Source: Thiobacillus sp.
GTDB taxonomy: Bacteria > Pseudomonadota > Gammaproteobacteria > Burkholderiales > Thiobacillaceae
Assembly: GCA_030680405.1 (NCBI GenBank)
Contig: JAUXVT010000017.1
Span: forward strand, 1-46,017
Reading direction: 5' to 3'
DNA length: 46,017 nt
The notes beneath the pieces were generated by a model. It did not search any database. It saw only the letters and a program-made list of their open reading frames with translations, and had not been told where the DNA came from. A program made the translations under genes and the position numbers. Positions 16,283 to 25,251 of the stretch are shown here, piece after piece; position 1 is the first letter of the stretch; every line of letters begins with the position of its first letter.

Positions 16283-16612
16283 TTACTTGGTGAAGCCGCA
16301 GAACACGTCGCGCATCATGCTCAGCAGCTTGAGCGTGCGGATGTCGCCGACGCGGTAGAACACACGGTTGGCGACCTTGCGGGTGCGCAGCACGCCCTTG
16401 TCGCGCAGGATGGCGAGGTGCTGCGAAATGTTGCTTTGCGACGTGCCGACGTGGTCTACGATTTCCTGCACGCTGATTTCCTTGTCGCCCAGCACGCAGA
16501 GAATTTTCAGGCGCAGCGGATGCGACATGGCCTTCATCGCACGCGAGGCCTGCTCGATGTGCTCGTCCTTGTCCATGATATCCACTTCGTCCCAATCAGC
16601 TGCCATATTCAT
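16283..16612 (-). CDS. ArsR-family repressor, SqrR/BigR-like (candidate persulfide sensor)
   Basis: A 109-residue winged-helix repressor (AMSHPLRLKILCVL, then the recognition helix TSQSNISQHLAILR, then the wing). It has no ArsR or CadC metal-binding cysteine cluster. It has Cys39 and Cys105, 66 residues apart. This is the same spacing as the C41/C107 pair of SqrR and the C42/C108 pair of BigR, which form a disulfide or tetrasulfide on exposure to reactive sulfur. A sulfide/persulfide-responsive repressor is therefore likely. It is divergent from gpmI; targets are unknown. An earlier in-frame ATG does not exist; Met3 at 16606 is an alternative start. Confidence 0.8.
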   Translation of the reverse strand: MNMAADWDEVDIMDKDEHIEQASRAMKAMSHPLRLKILCVLGDKEISVQEIVDHVGTSQSNISQHLAILRDKGVLRTRKVANRVFYRVGDIRTLKLLSMMRDVFCGFTK

Positions 16613-16719
16613 TAACCTCGGTCATGTTCGTGTAGTACCATGAAGCGGTCAGTTTGCGGGTGGAAACGCAAGCCGCGCACAGCATTTATGAAGCAACATT
16701 GCACGTTGTGTATAGATTA

Positions 16720-16747
16720 GAAATCACGCATATATTAAAATGATTTC
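16720..16747. promoter_or_regulatory. Inverted repeat in the arsR-gpmI divergent spacer
   Basis: GAAATCA (16720-16726) and TGATTTC (16741-16747) form a perfect 7-bp inverted repeat around an AT-rich 14-nt centre in the 168-nt spacer. It could be the operator of the ArsR-family gene. The evidence is the symmetry and position only. Confidence 0.4.
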
Positions 16748-16780
16748 ACAAAAGTGAGTCAGGTTATATAAATATTTTTC

Positions 16781-18322
16781 ATGAAGACCTTGCCGGTTCT
16801 CCTCATCATCCTCGACGGTTTTGGTTGCCGCGCGGAGCGCGCCGACAATGCAATCGCCCAGGCCAATAAACCCAACTGGGACCGGCTGTGGAAGCACAAT
16901 CCGCACACGCTCATCCATGCATCGGAATCCGAGGTGGGTCTGCCCAAAGGGCAAATGGGCAACTCCGAGGTGGGGCACCTGAACATCGGCGCGGGGCGTG
17001 TGGTGTACCAGGAATTCACCCGCATCGACCGCGCCATCGAGTCCGGTTATTTCTACAGCAACCCGGCCCTGCTGAATGCGGTGCATCTGGCGCGCGACAA
17101 CGACAAGACTCTGCACGTGCTGGGTCTGTTGTCGGACGGCGGGGTGCACAGCCACGAGTCGCACTTTCACGCCCTGCTTGATCTGGCGGTGCGCGAGGGC
17201 CTCAACAAAGTGTGTTTGCATGTGTTTCTGGATGGCCGCGACACGCCGCCGAAAAGTGCCGAAGTCTATTTGCGCCGCCTGAACGAAAAAATCGAACAGA
17301 CCGGCGTCGGTCACATCGCGTCGATGATCGGCCGCTACTACGCGATGGACCGCGACCGCCGCTGGCAGCGGGTTAAATCTGCCTACGACCTGTTGACCCA
17401 GGGGCGCACCGAGTTCTGGGCAGATAACCCGCAGGCCGGCTTGGAGGCTGCCTACGCGCGCGGCGAGACCGACGAATTCGTTAAGGCCACGGCGATCCTG
17501 CCGCCTGACGGCAAGCCGGTGAAGATGGAAGCCGGCGATTCGGTGATCTTCCTCAACTTTCGCTCCGACCGTGCGCGCCAGTTGTCGCGGCCGTTCATCG
17601 AGCGCGATTTCAGCGAATTCGAACGCGAAGTCACCCCGCGTCTGGCTACCTACTGCACGCTGACCGGCTACAGCGACGATTTCGACGTGTCGGTGGCGTT
17701 TCCGCCCGAGCGCATCAAGAACGGTCTCGGCGAATACATCGCCAAACTCGGCTTGCGCCAGCTGCGCATCGCCGAGACCGAGAAATATCCGCACGTCACC
17801 TTCTTTTTCAACGGCGGCGAGGAGGTCTCTTTCCCCGGCGAAGACCGGGTGCTGGTGCCGTCGCCAGACGTCGCAACCTACGACATGAAGCCCGAAATGA
17901 GCGCCTTCGAGGTGACCGAAAAATTGCTCACGGCGATTAACAGCAAACAATACGACGTCATCATCTGCAACTACGCCAACCCCGACATGGTGGGACACAC
18001 CGGCGACCTGCAGGCGGCCATCAAGGCGATCGAAACCGTCGACACCTGCCTCGGTCGGGTGGTGGAAGCCCAGCTGGCGCGCGGCGGTGAAGTGCTGGTG
18101 ACTGCCGACCATGGCAACGCAGAGCTGATGCGCGATGCCAAAACCGGGCAGGCGCATACCGCGCACACCCTGAATCTGGTGCCGCTGATTTACGTGGGGC
18201 GGCGCCATGCCACGCTGGCCGAAACCGGTGCGCTCGAAGACATCAGCCCGACCCTGCTGAAAATGATGGGCTTGCCGCCCCCCCCCGAAATGACCGGCGA
18301 AGCCCTGGTGCAATTTGAGTAA
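16781..18322 (+). CDS. gpmI: 2,3-bisphosphoglycerate-independent phosphoglycerate mutase
   Basis: This glycolytic enzyme interconverts 3- and 2-phosphoglycerate using two Mn ions and a phosphoserine. The 513-residue length is typical. It has the N-terminal metal motif LLIILDGFG, the catalytic serine in GQMGNSEVGHLNIGAGR (about residue 62), the substrate segment FLDGRDTPPKS and the C-terminal metal-binding VTADHGNAE and HTAHTLN motifs. All expected residues appear intact. The leader is AT-rich with no strong ribosome-binding site. EnvC follows 5 nt later, the gpmI-envC-ctpA order also seen in gammaproteobacteria. Confidence 0.96.
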   Translation: MKTLPVLLIILDGFGCRAERADNAIAQANKPNWDRLWKHNPHTLIHASESEVGLPKGQMGNSEVGHLNIGAGRVVYQEFTRIDRAIESGYFYSNPALLNAVHLARDNDKTLHVLGLLSDGGVHSHESHFHALLDLAVREGLNKVCLHVFLDGRDTPPKSAEVYLRRLNEKIEQTGVGHIASMIGRYYAMDRDRRWQRVKSAYDLLTQGRTEFWADNPQAGLEAAYARGETDEFVKATAILPPDGKPVKMEAGDSVIFLNFRSDRARQLSRPFIERDFSEFEREVTPRLATYCTLTGYSDDFDVSVAFPPERIKNGLGEYIAKLGLRQLRIAETEKYPHVTFFFNGGEEVSFPGEDRVLVPSPDVATYDMKPEMSAFEVTEKLLTAINSKQYDVIICNYANPDMVGHTGDLQAAIKAIETVDTCLGRVVEAQLARGGEVLVTADHGNAELMRDAKTGQAHTAHTLNLVPLIYVGRRHATLAETGALEDISPTLLKMMGLPPPPEMTGEALVQFE

Positions 18323-18327
18323 GCCCG

Positions 18328-19593
18328 GTGCGCAGTTCGGGTAAGCTCATCAGGGTGAACTTCAGACCATTTCTCGTCCTGCTGGCATTGGCCTGGCCGC
18401 TGTGCGCCAGCGCCAACCAGGCCGATCGCAAGCAATCCGAACTCGAGGCCCTCAAGCGGCGCCTGCAAACCCTGCAACAGGAATTTCGCGACACACAGAC
18501 GCACCGTCAGGAAGCGGCCGATGAACTGCGTCAATCCGAGCGCGCCATCAGCAGCGCGGTGCGCCAGCTGCGTCAGCTGGACGGCGAACGACAGCGTGCC
18601 AAGACTGATTTGCAGACGCTGACACAGCAGGCTGACGCTGCCGCGGCACGCATCCGCGAGCAGCAGGTTCATCTCGCCCAGGCGCTCAAGGCGGCTTACC
18701 AACGCGGGCAGGGCGATGCGTTGAAACTCATCCTCAACGGCGCGGACCCCAACCAGACCGCGCGCGACCTTCGCTATCTGGCGCATCTGTCGCGTGCGCA
18801 GCATGCGATGATTGAAGCGTTGCGCGCCGACTTGGCGCAACTGGCCGCGCTGCAACAGCAAACCGCGCAAAAGTCGACCGAGCTGACGCAGTTGCAGGCG
18901 GCCCGTGAGGCCGAGCAAGGGAAACTACTGGCCGACAAGCGTGCGCGCGAGCAAGTGCTGCAAAAACTGTCGGTGCAAATCCAGCAGCAGCGGCGTGAAA
19001 TTTCCAATCTGAAGCGCGACGAGCGCAGCCTGACGCAACTGGTGGAGCGCCTCAACCGGTTGATGGCGCAGCAGGCTGCGCGTGCCCGTGCCGCACAGCA
19101 AGCGCAAAAGAAGCAGGCGGCGGGAAGCGACACGGGAGGTCAGCCGCGCCGCGCCGTGGCGGTGAATATCGAAACGCCGGTGGCGTTTCGCTCGGATCGG
19201 CCCTTTTCAGGGTTGAAAGGCTCGCTACGGCTGCCGGTCGCCGGGGAACTGATGAACCGCTTCGGCGCTCAGAGAGAAGGTGGCGGGGTGAGTTGGAAAG
19301 GCCTGTTCATTCGTGCTGCAGAGGGCACGTCGGTGAAGGCGATCGCTGCCGGACAGGTGGTGTTTGCCGAGTGGCTGCGCGGCTTTGGCAACCTCATCAT
19401 TGTCGACCATGGCGAGGGGTATATGAGCCTGTACAGCAATAATGAAAGTCTGTATAAGCAGGTGGGCGAACGGGTTCAGCCCGGTGACGCCATCGCCACG
19501 GTCGGCAACAGCGGCGGCCAGCCCGACATCGGTTTGTATTTTGAAATGCGGCATCAAAGCCGTCCTGTTAACCCCCTCCTGTGGGTGAAGTGA
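18328..19593 (+). CDS. envC: EnvC-type murein hydrolase activator (degenerate M23)
   Basis: A periplasmic activator of cell-division amidases. It has a signal peptide (about 13-30), two long coiled-coil stretches (about 31-130 and 160-265) and a C-terminal LytM domain (about 300-421). The first zinc motif is replaced: SWKGLFIRAAEGTSVKAI lacks the HxxxD of active M23 endopeptidases, so the domain should be catalytically dead, as in E. coli EnvC. The start is a GTG at 18328; an internal GTG at 18355 would give a shorter signal peptide and is possible. ctpA starts directly after the stop. Confidence 0.9.
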   Translation: MRSSGKLIRVNFRPFLVLLALAWPLCASANQADRKQSELEALKRRLQTLQQEFRDTQTHRQEAADELRQSERAISSAVRQLRQLDGERQRAKTDLQTLTQQADAAAARIREQQVHLAQALKAAYQRGQGDALKLILNGADPNQTARDLRYLAHLSRAQHAMIEALRADLAQLAALQQQTAQKSTELTQLQAAREAEQGKLLADKRAREQVLQKLSVQIQQQRREISNLKRDERSLTQLVERLNRLMAQQAARARAAQQAQKKQAAGSDTGGQPRRAVAVNIETPVAFRSDRPFSGLKGSLRLPVAGELMNRFGAQREGGGVSWKGLFIRAAEGTSVKAIAAGQVVFAEWLRGFGNLIIVDHGEGYMSLYSNNESLYKQVGERVQPGDAIATVGNSGGQPDIGLYFEMRHQSRPVNPLLWVK

Positions 19594-21009
19594 ATGACAC
19601 AAAAGGCGAAATTCATGCTCGTCGGTCTGGCCGGCTTGCTGGCCGGCGCGGCGTTGACGATCAACCTGTCGGCGATCGCCGACAAGGAAGCGGAGACGGC
19701 GCTGCCGGTTGAGGAACTGCGCGCCTTTACCGATGTGTTTGCCCGCATCAAGAACGATTACGTCGAGCCGGTCGATGACAAGAAGCTCATCACCGAGGCG
19801 ATCACCGGCATGCTGACCGGGCTGGATCCGCACTCAGCCTATCTGGATGCCGAAGGGTTCAAGGATCTGCAGGTCGGCACCCAGGGCGAGTTCGGCGGCC
19901 TCGGCATCGAAGTCGGCATGGAAGACGGCTTCGTCAAGGTCGTCTCGCCGATCGAGGACACGCCTGCCTTCAAGGCCGGGGTCAAGCCTGGCGATCTGAT
20001 CATCAAGCTCGACGACACGCCGGTGAAGGGCATGACGCTGAACGATGCGGTGAAGCGGATGCGCGGCAAGCCGGGGTCGAGCATCAAGCTCACCATCGCA
20101 CGCAAGGGCGTGGACAAACCCATCGTGCTGACCTTGACCCGCGCGGTCATCAAAATTCGCAGCGTCAAGTCCACGCTGGTCGATCCCGGCTATGGTTACG
20201 TGCGCGTGACGCAGTTTCAGGAACACACCGGCGATCTGCTGGCCGAGGCGTTGAGCAAGCTTTACAAGGACAACAAGGCGCCGCTCAAGGGCCTGATTCT
20301 GGATCTGCGCAACGATCCGGGCGGCCTGTTGAATGGCGCGGTCGCGGTGACGGCAGCGTTCGTCAAACCCGACAGCCTGGTGGTGTATACCGAGGGGCGA
20401 AGCGAAGACGCGAAAATGCGGCTGACCGCCAGCCGTGAACATTATTTGCGTCCGATGCAGGCCGATTACCTGAAAAACCTGCCGGAGGGCGTGAAACAGG
20501 TGCCGATGGTGGTGCTGGTCAACAGCGGCTCGGCCTCGGCGTCCGAAATCGTGGCGGGTGCGCTGCAGGATCACAAGCGCGCGGTCATCATGGGTACCCG
20601 CACCTTCGGCAAGGGCTCGGTGCAGACCATCCTGCCGATCGGCAATGGCACGGCGATCAAGCTCACCACCGCACGCTACTTCACGCCGAACGGACGTTCC
20701 ATCCAGGCCAAGGGCATCGAGCCGGATATCGTGGTGGAAGACCCGGCGATGCCGGAATCGGAGAATGGTTTAGGCATCCGCGAGGCCGATCTCGTTAAGC
20801 ACCTGGTCAATCCTGCGGGCGAGGAGCCCGCCCCGGCGGGCAAGCCGGGCGACGTCATCAAGGCGCCGCCGGCGGACAAGCCGGGCAGGGATGGCGCGGA
20901 CAAAAAACCGGTGACGCTGGAGCCGGGCGAAATCGTCTCGAAGAACGATTTCCAGATGAATCAGGCGCTGAACCTGTTGAAAGGCTTGCAGATTTTGCAG
21001 GGTCGTTGA
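19594..21009 (+). CDS. ctpA: C-terminal processing peptidase (S41)
   Basis: This envelope serine protease cleaves C-terminal peptides from substrates. The 471-residue product has an N-terminal membrane/signal segment (about 7-28), a PDZ domain (about 95-170, with GLGIEVGMEDGFVKVVSPIEDTPA split over it) and the S41 catalytic domain. The SASASE serine motif is at about 313-318 and the general-base lysine is near 340 in RTFGKGSVQ. A Pro/Lys-rich region occupies about 405-445. It follows envC without a gap, so the two are co-expressed and may act together at the septum. A 12-bp hairpin follows the stop. Confidence 0.94.
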   Translation: MTQKAKFMLVGLAGLLAGAALTINLSAIADKEAETALPVEELRAFTDVFARIKNDYVEPVDDKKLITEAITGMLTGLDPHSAYLDAEGFKDLQVGTQGEFGGLGIEVGMEDGFVKVVSPIEDTPAFKAGVKPGDLIIKLDDTPVKGMTLNDAVKRMRGKPGSSIKLTIARKGVDKPIVLTLTRAVIKIRSVKSTLVDPGYGYVRVTQFQEHTGDLLAEALSKLYKDNKAPLKGLILDLRNDPGGLLNGAVAVTAAFVKPDSLVVYTEGRSEDAKMRLTASREHYLRPMQADYLKNLPEGVKQVPMVVLVNSGSASASEIVAGALQDHKRAVIMGTRTFGKGSVQTILPIGNGTAIKLTTARYFTPNGRSIQAKGIEPDIVVEDPAMPESENGLGIREADLVKHLVNPAGEEPAPAGKPGDVIKAPPADKPGRDGADKKPVTLEPGEIVSKNDFQMNQALNLLKGLQILQGR

Positions 21010-21015
21010 TCGAAT

Positions 21016-21044
21016 GTGCTGTGGCTGTTATGCAGCCACAGCAC
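21016..21044 (+). terminator. Hairpin after ctpA
   Basis: Perfect 12-bp stem (21016-21027 with 21033-21044) and a 5-nt loop begin 6 nt after the ctpA stop. There is no clear T-run downstream. It is probably the 3' end structure of the gpmI-envC-ctpA transcript. Confidence 0.55.
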
Positions 21045-21090
21045 AAACAGCAGCGCTATACTGAGGCAAACTCTGTTTGACTGGTTTGTC

Positions 21091-21486
21091 ATGCGCCCAT
21101 GTGACCTCGAAAAAAACCGTGAAATCGTTTTCCATGCCTTGCCGGCTGGACAGGCGGAACGCGCGCTGATTTTGCTCGAAGGACTGGATGGGCTGGTGGT
21201 GACGGTCGGGCCGGACGGCAGCCGTCTGCTGGTGCGTTACCACATTTGTGAATACACCCTGGAAGGTCTGGAAACTGCGCTGGCGAGTCAGGGATTCCAT
21301 CTCGACAACAGCCTGCTCAGCAAACTCAGGCGCACGCTGGCCTATTTTAGCGAAAGCGTGCAGCGTCGCAATGTCGCGGCCAACGAGCCGGACATCAAGT
21401 CCCAGCAGGCATTCATGAAGGTCTACGAGCGCCATTTGCACGGCGACCGTGACGACACGCCGGAAGAGTGGCGTGGCTATAAATAA
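21091..21486 (+). CDS. Conserved small protein of unknown function
   Basis: A 131-residue soluble protein that I do not recognise. It starts MRPCDLEKNREIVFHALP and then alternates hydrophobic strands and acidic or basic helices (LILLEGLDGLVVTVG, RLLVRYHICEYTLEGLETAL). It ends EEWRGYK. The alpha/beta pattern with a central RYHICEYTLEGL helix resembles small ferredoxin-like folds such as HMA domains, but no CxxC is present. A longer reading from GTG 21016 would begin inside the ctpA hairpin, so the ATG at 21091 is preferred. The moeB-like gene starts 15 nt downstream and is probably co-transcribed. Confidence 0.7.
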   Translation: MRPCDLEKNREIVFHALPAGQAERALILLEGLDGLVVTVGPDGSRLLVRYHICEYTLEGLETALASQGFHLDNSLLSKLRRTLAYFSESVQRRNVAANEPDIKSQQAFMKVYERHLHGDRDDTPEEWRGYK

Positions 21487-21501
21487 CACCTCGCTTCCTC
21501 C

Positions 21502-22272
21502 ATGGAATTGACCGACGACCTGTTGCTGCGCTACAGCCGGCATATTCTGTTGCCGGAAATCGGCGTGGTCGGGCAGACCCGCATCTGCGATGCCGCGGTG
21601 CTGATAGTTGGTGCTGGCGGGCTGGGATGCCCGGTGGCGCTGTATCTGGGCGCAGGGGGGGTCGGGCGGCTGGTGCTGGCGGACGGCGACACGGTCGATC
21701 TCACCAATTTGCAGCGCCAGATCGGCCACGACACGGCGGCGATCGGCGAGAACAAGGCCGATTCACTGGCGTGCAGCGTGCGCGCCATCAACCCTGAAAT
21801 CGGCGTGCAGCCGATCGGTCAGGTGTTGGCGAATGCTGCCTTGCACGAAGCGGTGGCGGCGGTCGATCTGGTGGTCGACGCGTCGGACAATTTCGCCACC
21901 CGGCATGCCGTCAACCGTGCCTGCGTGGCATTGGGCAAGCCGCTGGTGTCGGGTGCGGCGATCGGATTTTCCGGGCAGTTGGCCGTCTTCGATTCGCGCC
22001 GTGCGGATAGTCCCTGTTATCACTGTCTATTCCCGGATCAAGCGAATGAACCCGAAATGCGCTGTGCCGAGGCGGGCGTGTTTTCGCCGCTGGTCGGCGT
22101 CATCGGCGCGATGCAGGCGCTGGAAGCGCTGAAATATCTGGCCCAGGTGGGCGAGCCCCTGATCGGCAGGCTGCTGTTGTGGGATGGCCTGCGTGCCGAT
22201 GCTCGCGTGATGAAGGTGCCGCGCGATCCGGCCTGCCCGGTGTGCGGGCCGGCGGCGATTCAGACAGGGTGA
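21502..22272 (+). CDS. moeB: MoeB/ThiF-family sulfur-carrier adenylyltransferase
   Basis: An E1-like enzyme that adenylates the C-terminal glycine of a sulfur carrier (MoaD or ThiS). The nucleotide-binding GAGGLG is at 37-42. Further motifs are DGDTVDLTNLQRQ, the structural zinc pairs CYHC (172-175) and CPVC (245-248), and a Cys at 188 in RCAEAG. Positions match E. coli MoeB closely. Assignment to molybdopterin or thiamine synthesis cannot be decided from the sequence; the MoeB length and zinc spacing make it the first choice. The 3' end overlaps that of the convergent slmA by 13 nt. Confidence 0.88.
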   Translation: MELTDDLLLRYSRHILLPEIGVVGQTRICDAAVLIVGAGGLGCPVALYLGAGGVGRLVLADGDTVDLTNLQRQIGHDTAAIGENKADSLACSVRAINPEIGVQPIGQVLANAALHEAVAAVDLVVDASDNFATRHAVNRACVALGKPLVSGAAIGFSGQLAVFDSRRADSPCYHCLFPDQANEPEMRCAEAGVFSPLVGVIGAMQALEALKYLAQVGEPLIGRLLLWDGLRADARVMKVPRDPACPVCGPAAIQTG

Positions 22273-22844
22273 ACGCCGAGCAGACGTGACAGCAGCAATT
22301 CGATGTCGCCGCCGGGGGCACGGGTAAACCCGCTCTTGGCAAATTGGTGCCAGCGCCCTACTACTACGCATTGCAACAGATTGGCCAGCGGTGCGCTGAG
22401 CTCGGACTGCTTGTCGCCGCAAAAGCGCAGGCATTGCCGTAGCTGCGCCTCGATGCGGTCGTGCAGTTGATTGATGCGTATTTGCAGGCGCTCGTTTTCG
22501 TGCACAAGCGCGTCGCCAATCAGCACTCGCGTCATCCCCGGATTCTTCGCCGCAAAGCTCAGCAGCATGCTGAGGATGGCCTCGACCTGGGCGGCCGGCG
22601 ACGGCGTGTCGGCCGTGATGCGCGCGATCAGCCCGAGCAGTGTCTGTTCGATGAACTCGATCAGGCCCTCATACATCTGCGCCTTGCTGGAAAAGTGGCG
22701 GTACAGCGCCGCTTCTGACACGCCGATGCGTGCAGCCAGCGCCGCTGTGGTGATTTTTTCCGGTTTCGGTTCCTGCAGCATCGCGGCCAGCGTTTGCAGG
22801 ATCTGCAAACGGCGCTCGCCGGGTTTCCTGGCTTCCCCTTCCAT
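22260..22844 (-). CDS. slmA: Nucleoid occlusion factor SlmA (TetR fold)
   Basis: A DNA-binding division inhibitor that keeps FtsZ rings off the chromosome. The TetR helix-turn-helix reads EKITTAALAARIGVSEAALYRHF, followed by SSKAQMYEGLIEFIEQTL, a hallmark of SlmA and unlike drug-sensing TetR proteins. At 194 residues its length is normal. It is convergent with the MoeB-like gene and overlaps it by 13 nt. It would bind SlmA sites across the chromosome; I did not identify one in this window. Confidence 0.9.
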   Translation of the reverse strand: MEGEARKPGERRLQILQTLAAMLQEPKPEKITTAALAARIGVSEAALYRHFSSKAQMYEGLIEFIEQTLLGLIARITADTPSPAAQVEAILSMLLSFAAKNPGMTRVLIGDALVHENERLQIRINQLHDRIEAQLRQCLRFCGDKQSELSAPLANLLQCVVVGRWHQFAKSGFTRAPGGDIELLLSRLLGVHPV

Positions 22845-22895
22845 CAGACACTCCCCTGTTTTATGGGTGATGATTATCGCTGATGCTGGGTTAAA

Positions 22896-22972
<77 letters not shown>

Positions 22973-23193
22973 GAAAACGTTATTCCATTCCTATATCAAC
23001 AATCTCTTTGTCGGCTTACCCGCAAGGGGTAGGCCTAGGTTGTAAAGACGCTGAAGCCTAAAGGACTCCGATCCACTACGCGCTGAAGCGCGTGCGGAAT
23101 CGTATGTGTCAACAACCACACTCTCACCTTGCCTTGCTATTTGCACTGTCTGCGGTTCGCCTTCGCGATCTTGTTGATTTGGAAATGGAATGA

Positions 23194-23216
23194 CAGCCCC
23201 GCCGCTGGCGGGGCTG
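23194..23216 (-). terminator. Terminator hairpin after rpoD
   Basis: A perfect 10-bp stem (CAGCCCCGCC / GGCGGGGCTG, 3-nt loop) starts 9 nt after the rpoD stop on the minus strand. A pyrimidine-rich TCATTCCATTTCC follows. The rest of the 220-nt spacer to the tRNA holds one small GC hairpin (23078-23093) and no gene. Confidence 0.65.
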
Positions 23217-23224
23217 AGCGCTTA

Positions 23225-25144
<1,920 letters not shown>

Positions 25145-25157
25145 ATCTCCGCTCAGG

Positions 25158-25187
25158 TTCTGCCCTGTGCAAACCGCGCGGGCAGAA
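25158..25187 (-). promoter_or_regulatory. Hairpin in the rpoD leader
   Basis: Perfect 8-bp inverted repeat TTCTGCCC / GGGCAGAA with a 14-nt loop, ending 13 nt before the rpoD start and close to its ribosome-binding site. It could modulate translation or processing of the message; function is unproven. Confidence 0.4.
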
Positions 25188-25208
25188 AAAATCGTTCAAA
25201 AACCGGCA

Positions 25209-25236
25209 ATTATACCGTAAACCGGGGCTTTGTCTC
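25209..25236 (-). promoter_or_regulatory. Internal promoter for rpoD
   Basis: On the minus strand GAGACA (25231-25236) and a perfect TATAAT (25209-25214) are 16 bp apart in the dnaG-rpoD spacer. Internal rpoD promoters are known for this operon in other proteobacteria. Confidence 0.6.
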
Positions 25237-25251
25237 GACGTTTATGACAAG

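Noticed and set aside
16724-18313. Minus-strand open frame of 529 codons opposite gpmI
   Set aside because: Antisense shadow; gpmI is complete with all metal motifs.
23078-23093. Short GC palindrome between rpoD and the tRNA as a repeat-family element
   Set aside because: I see only one copy in the window and the stem is just 5-7 bp.
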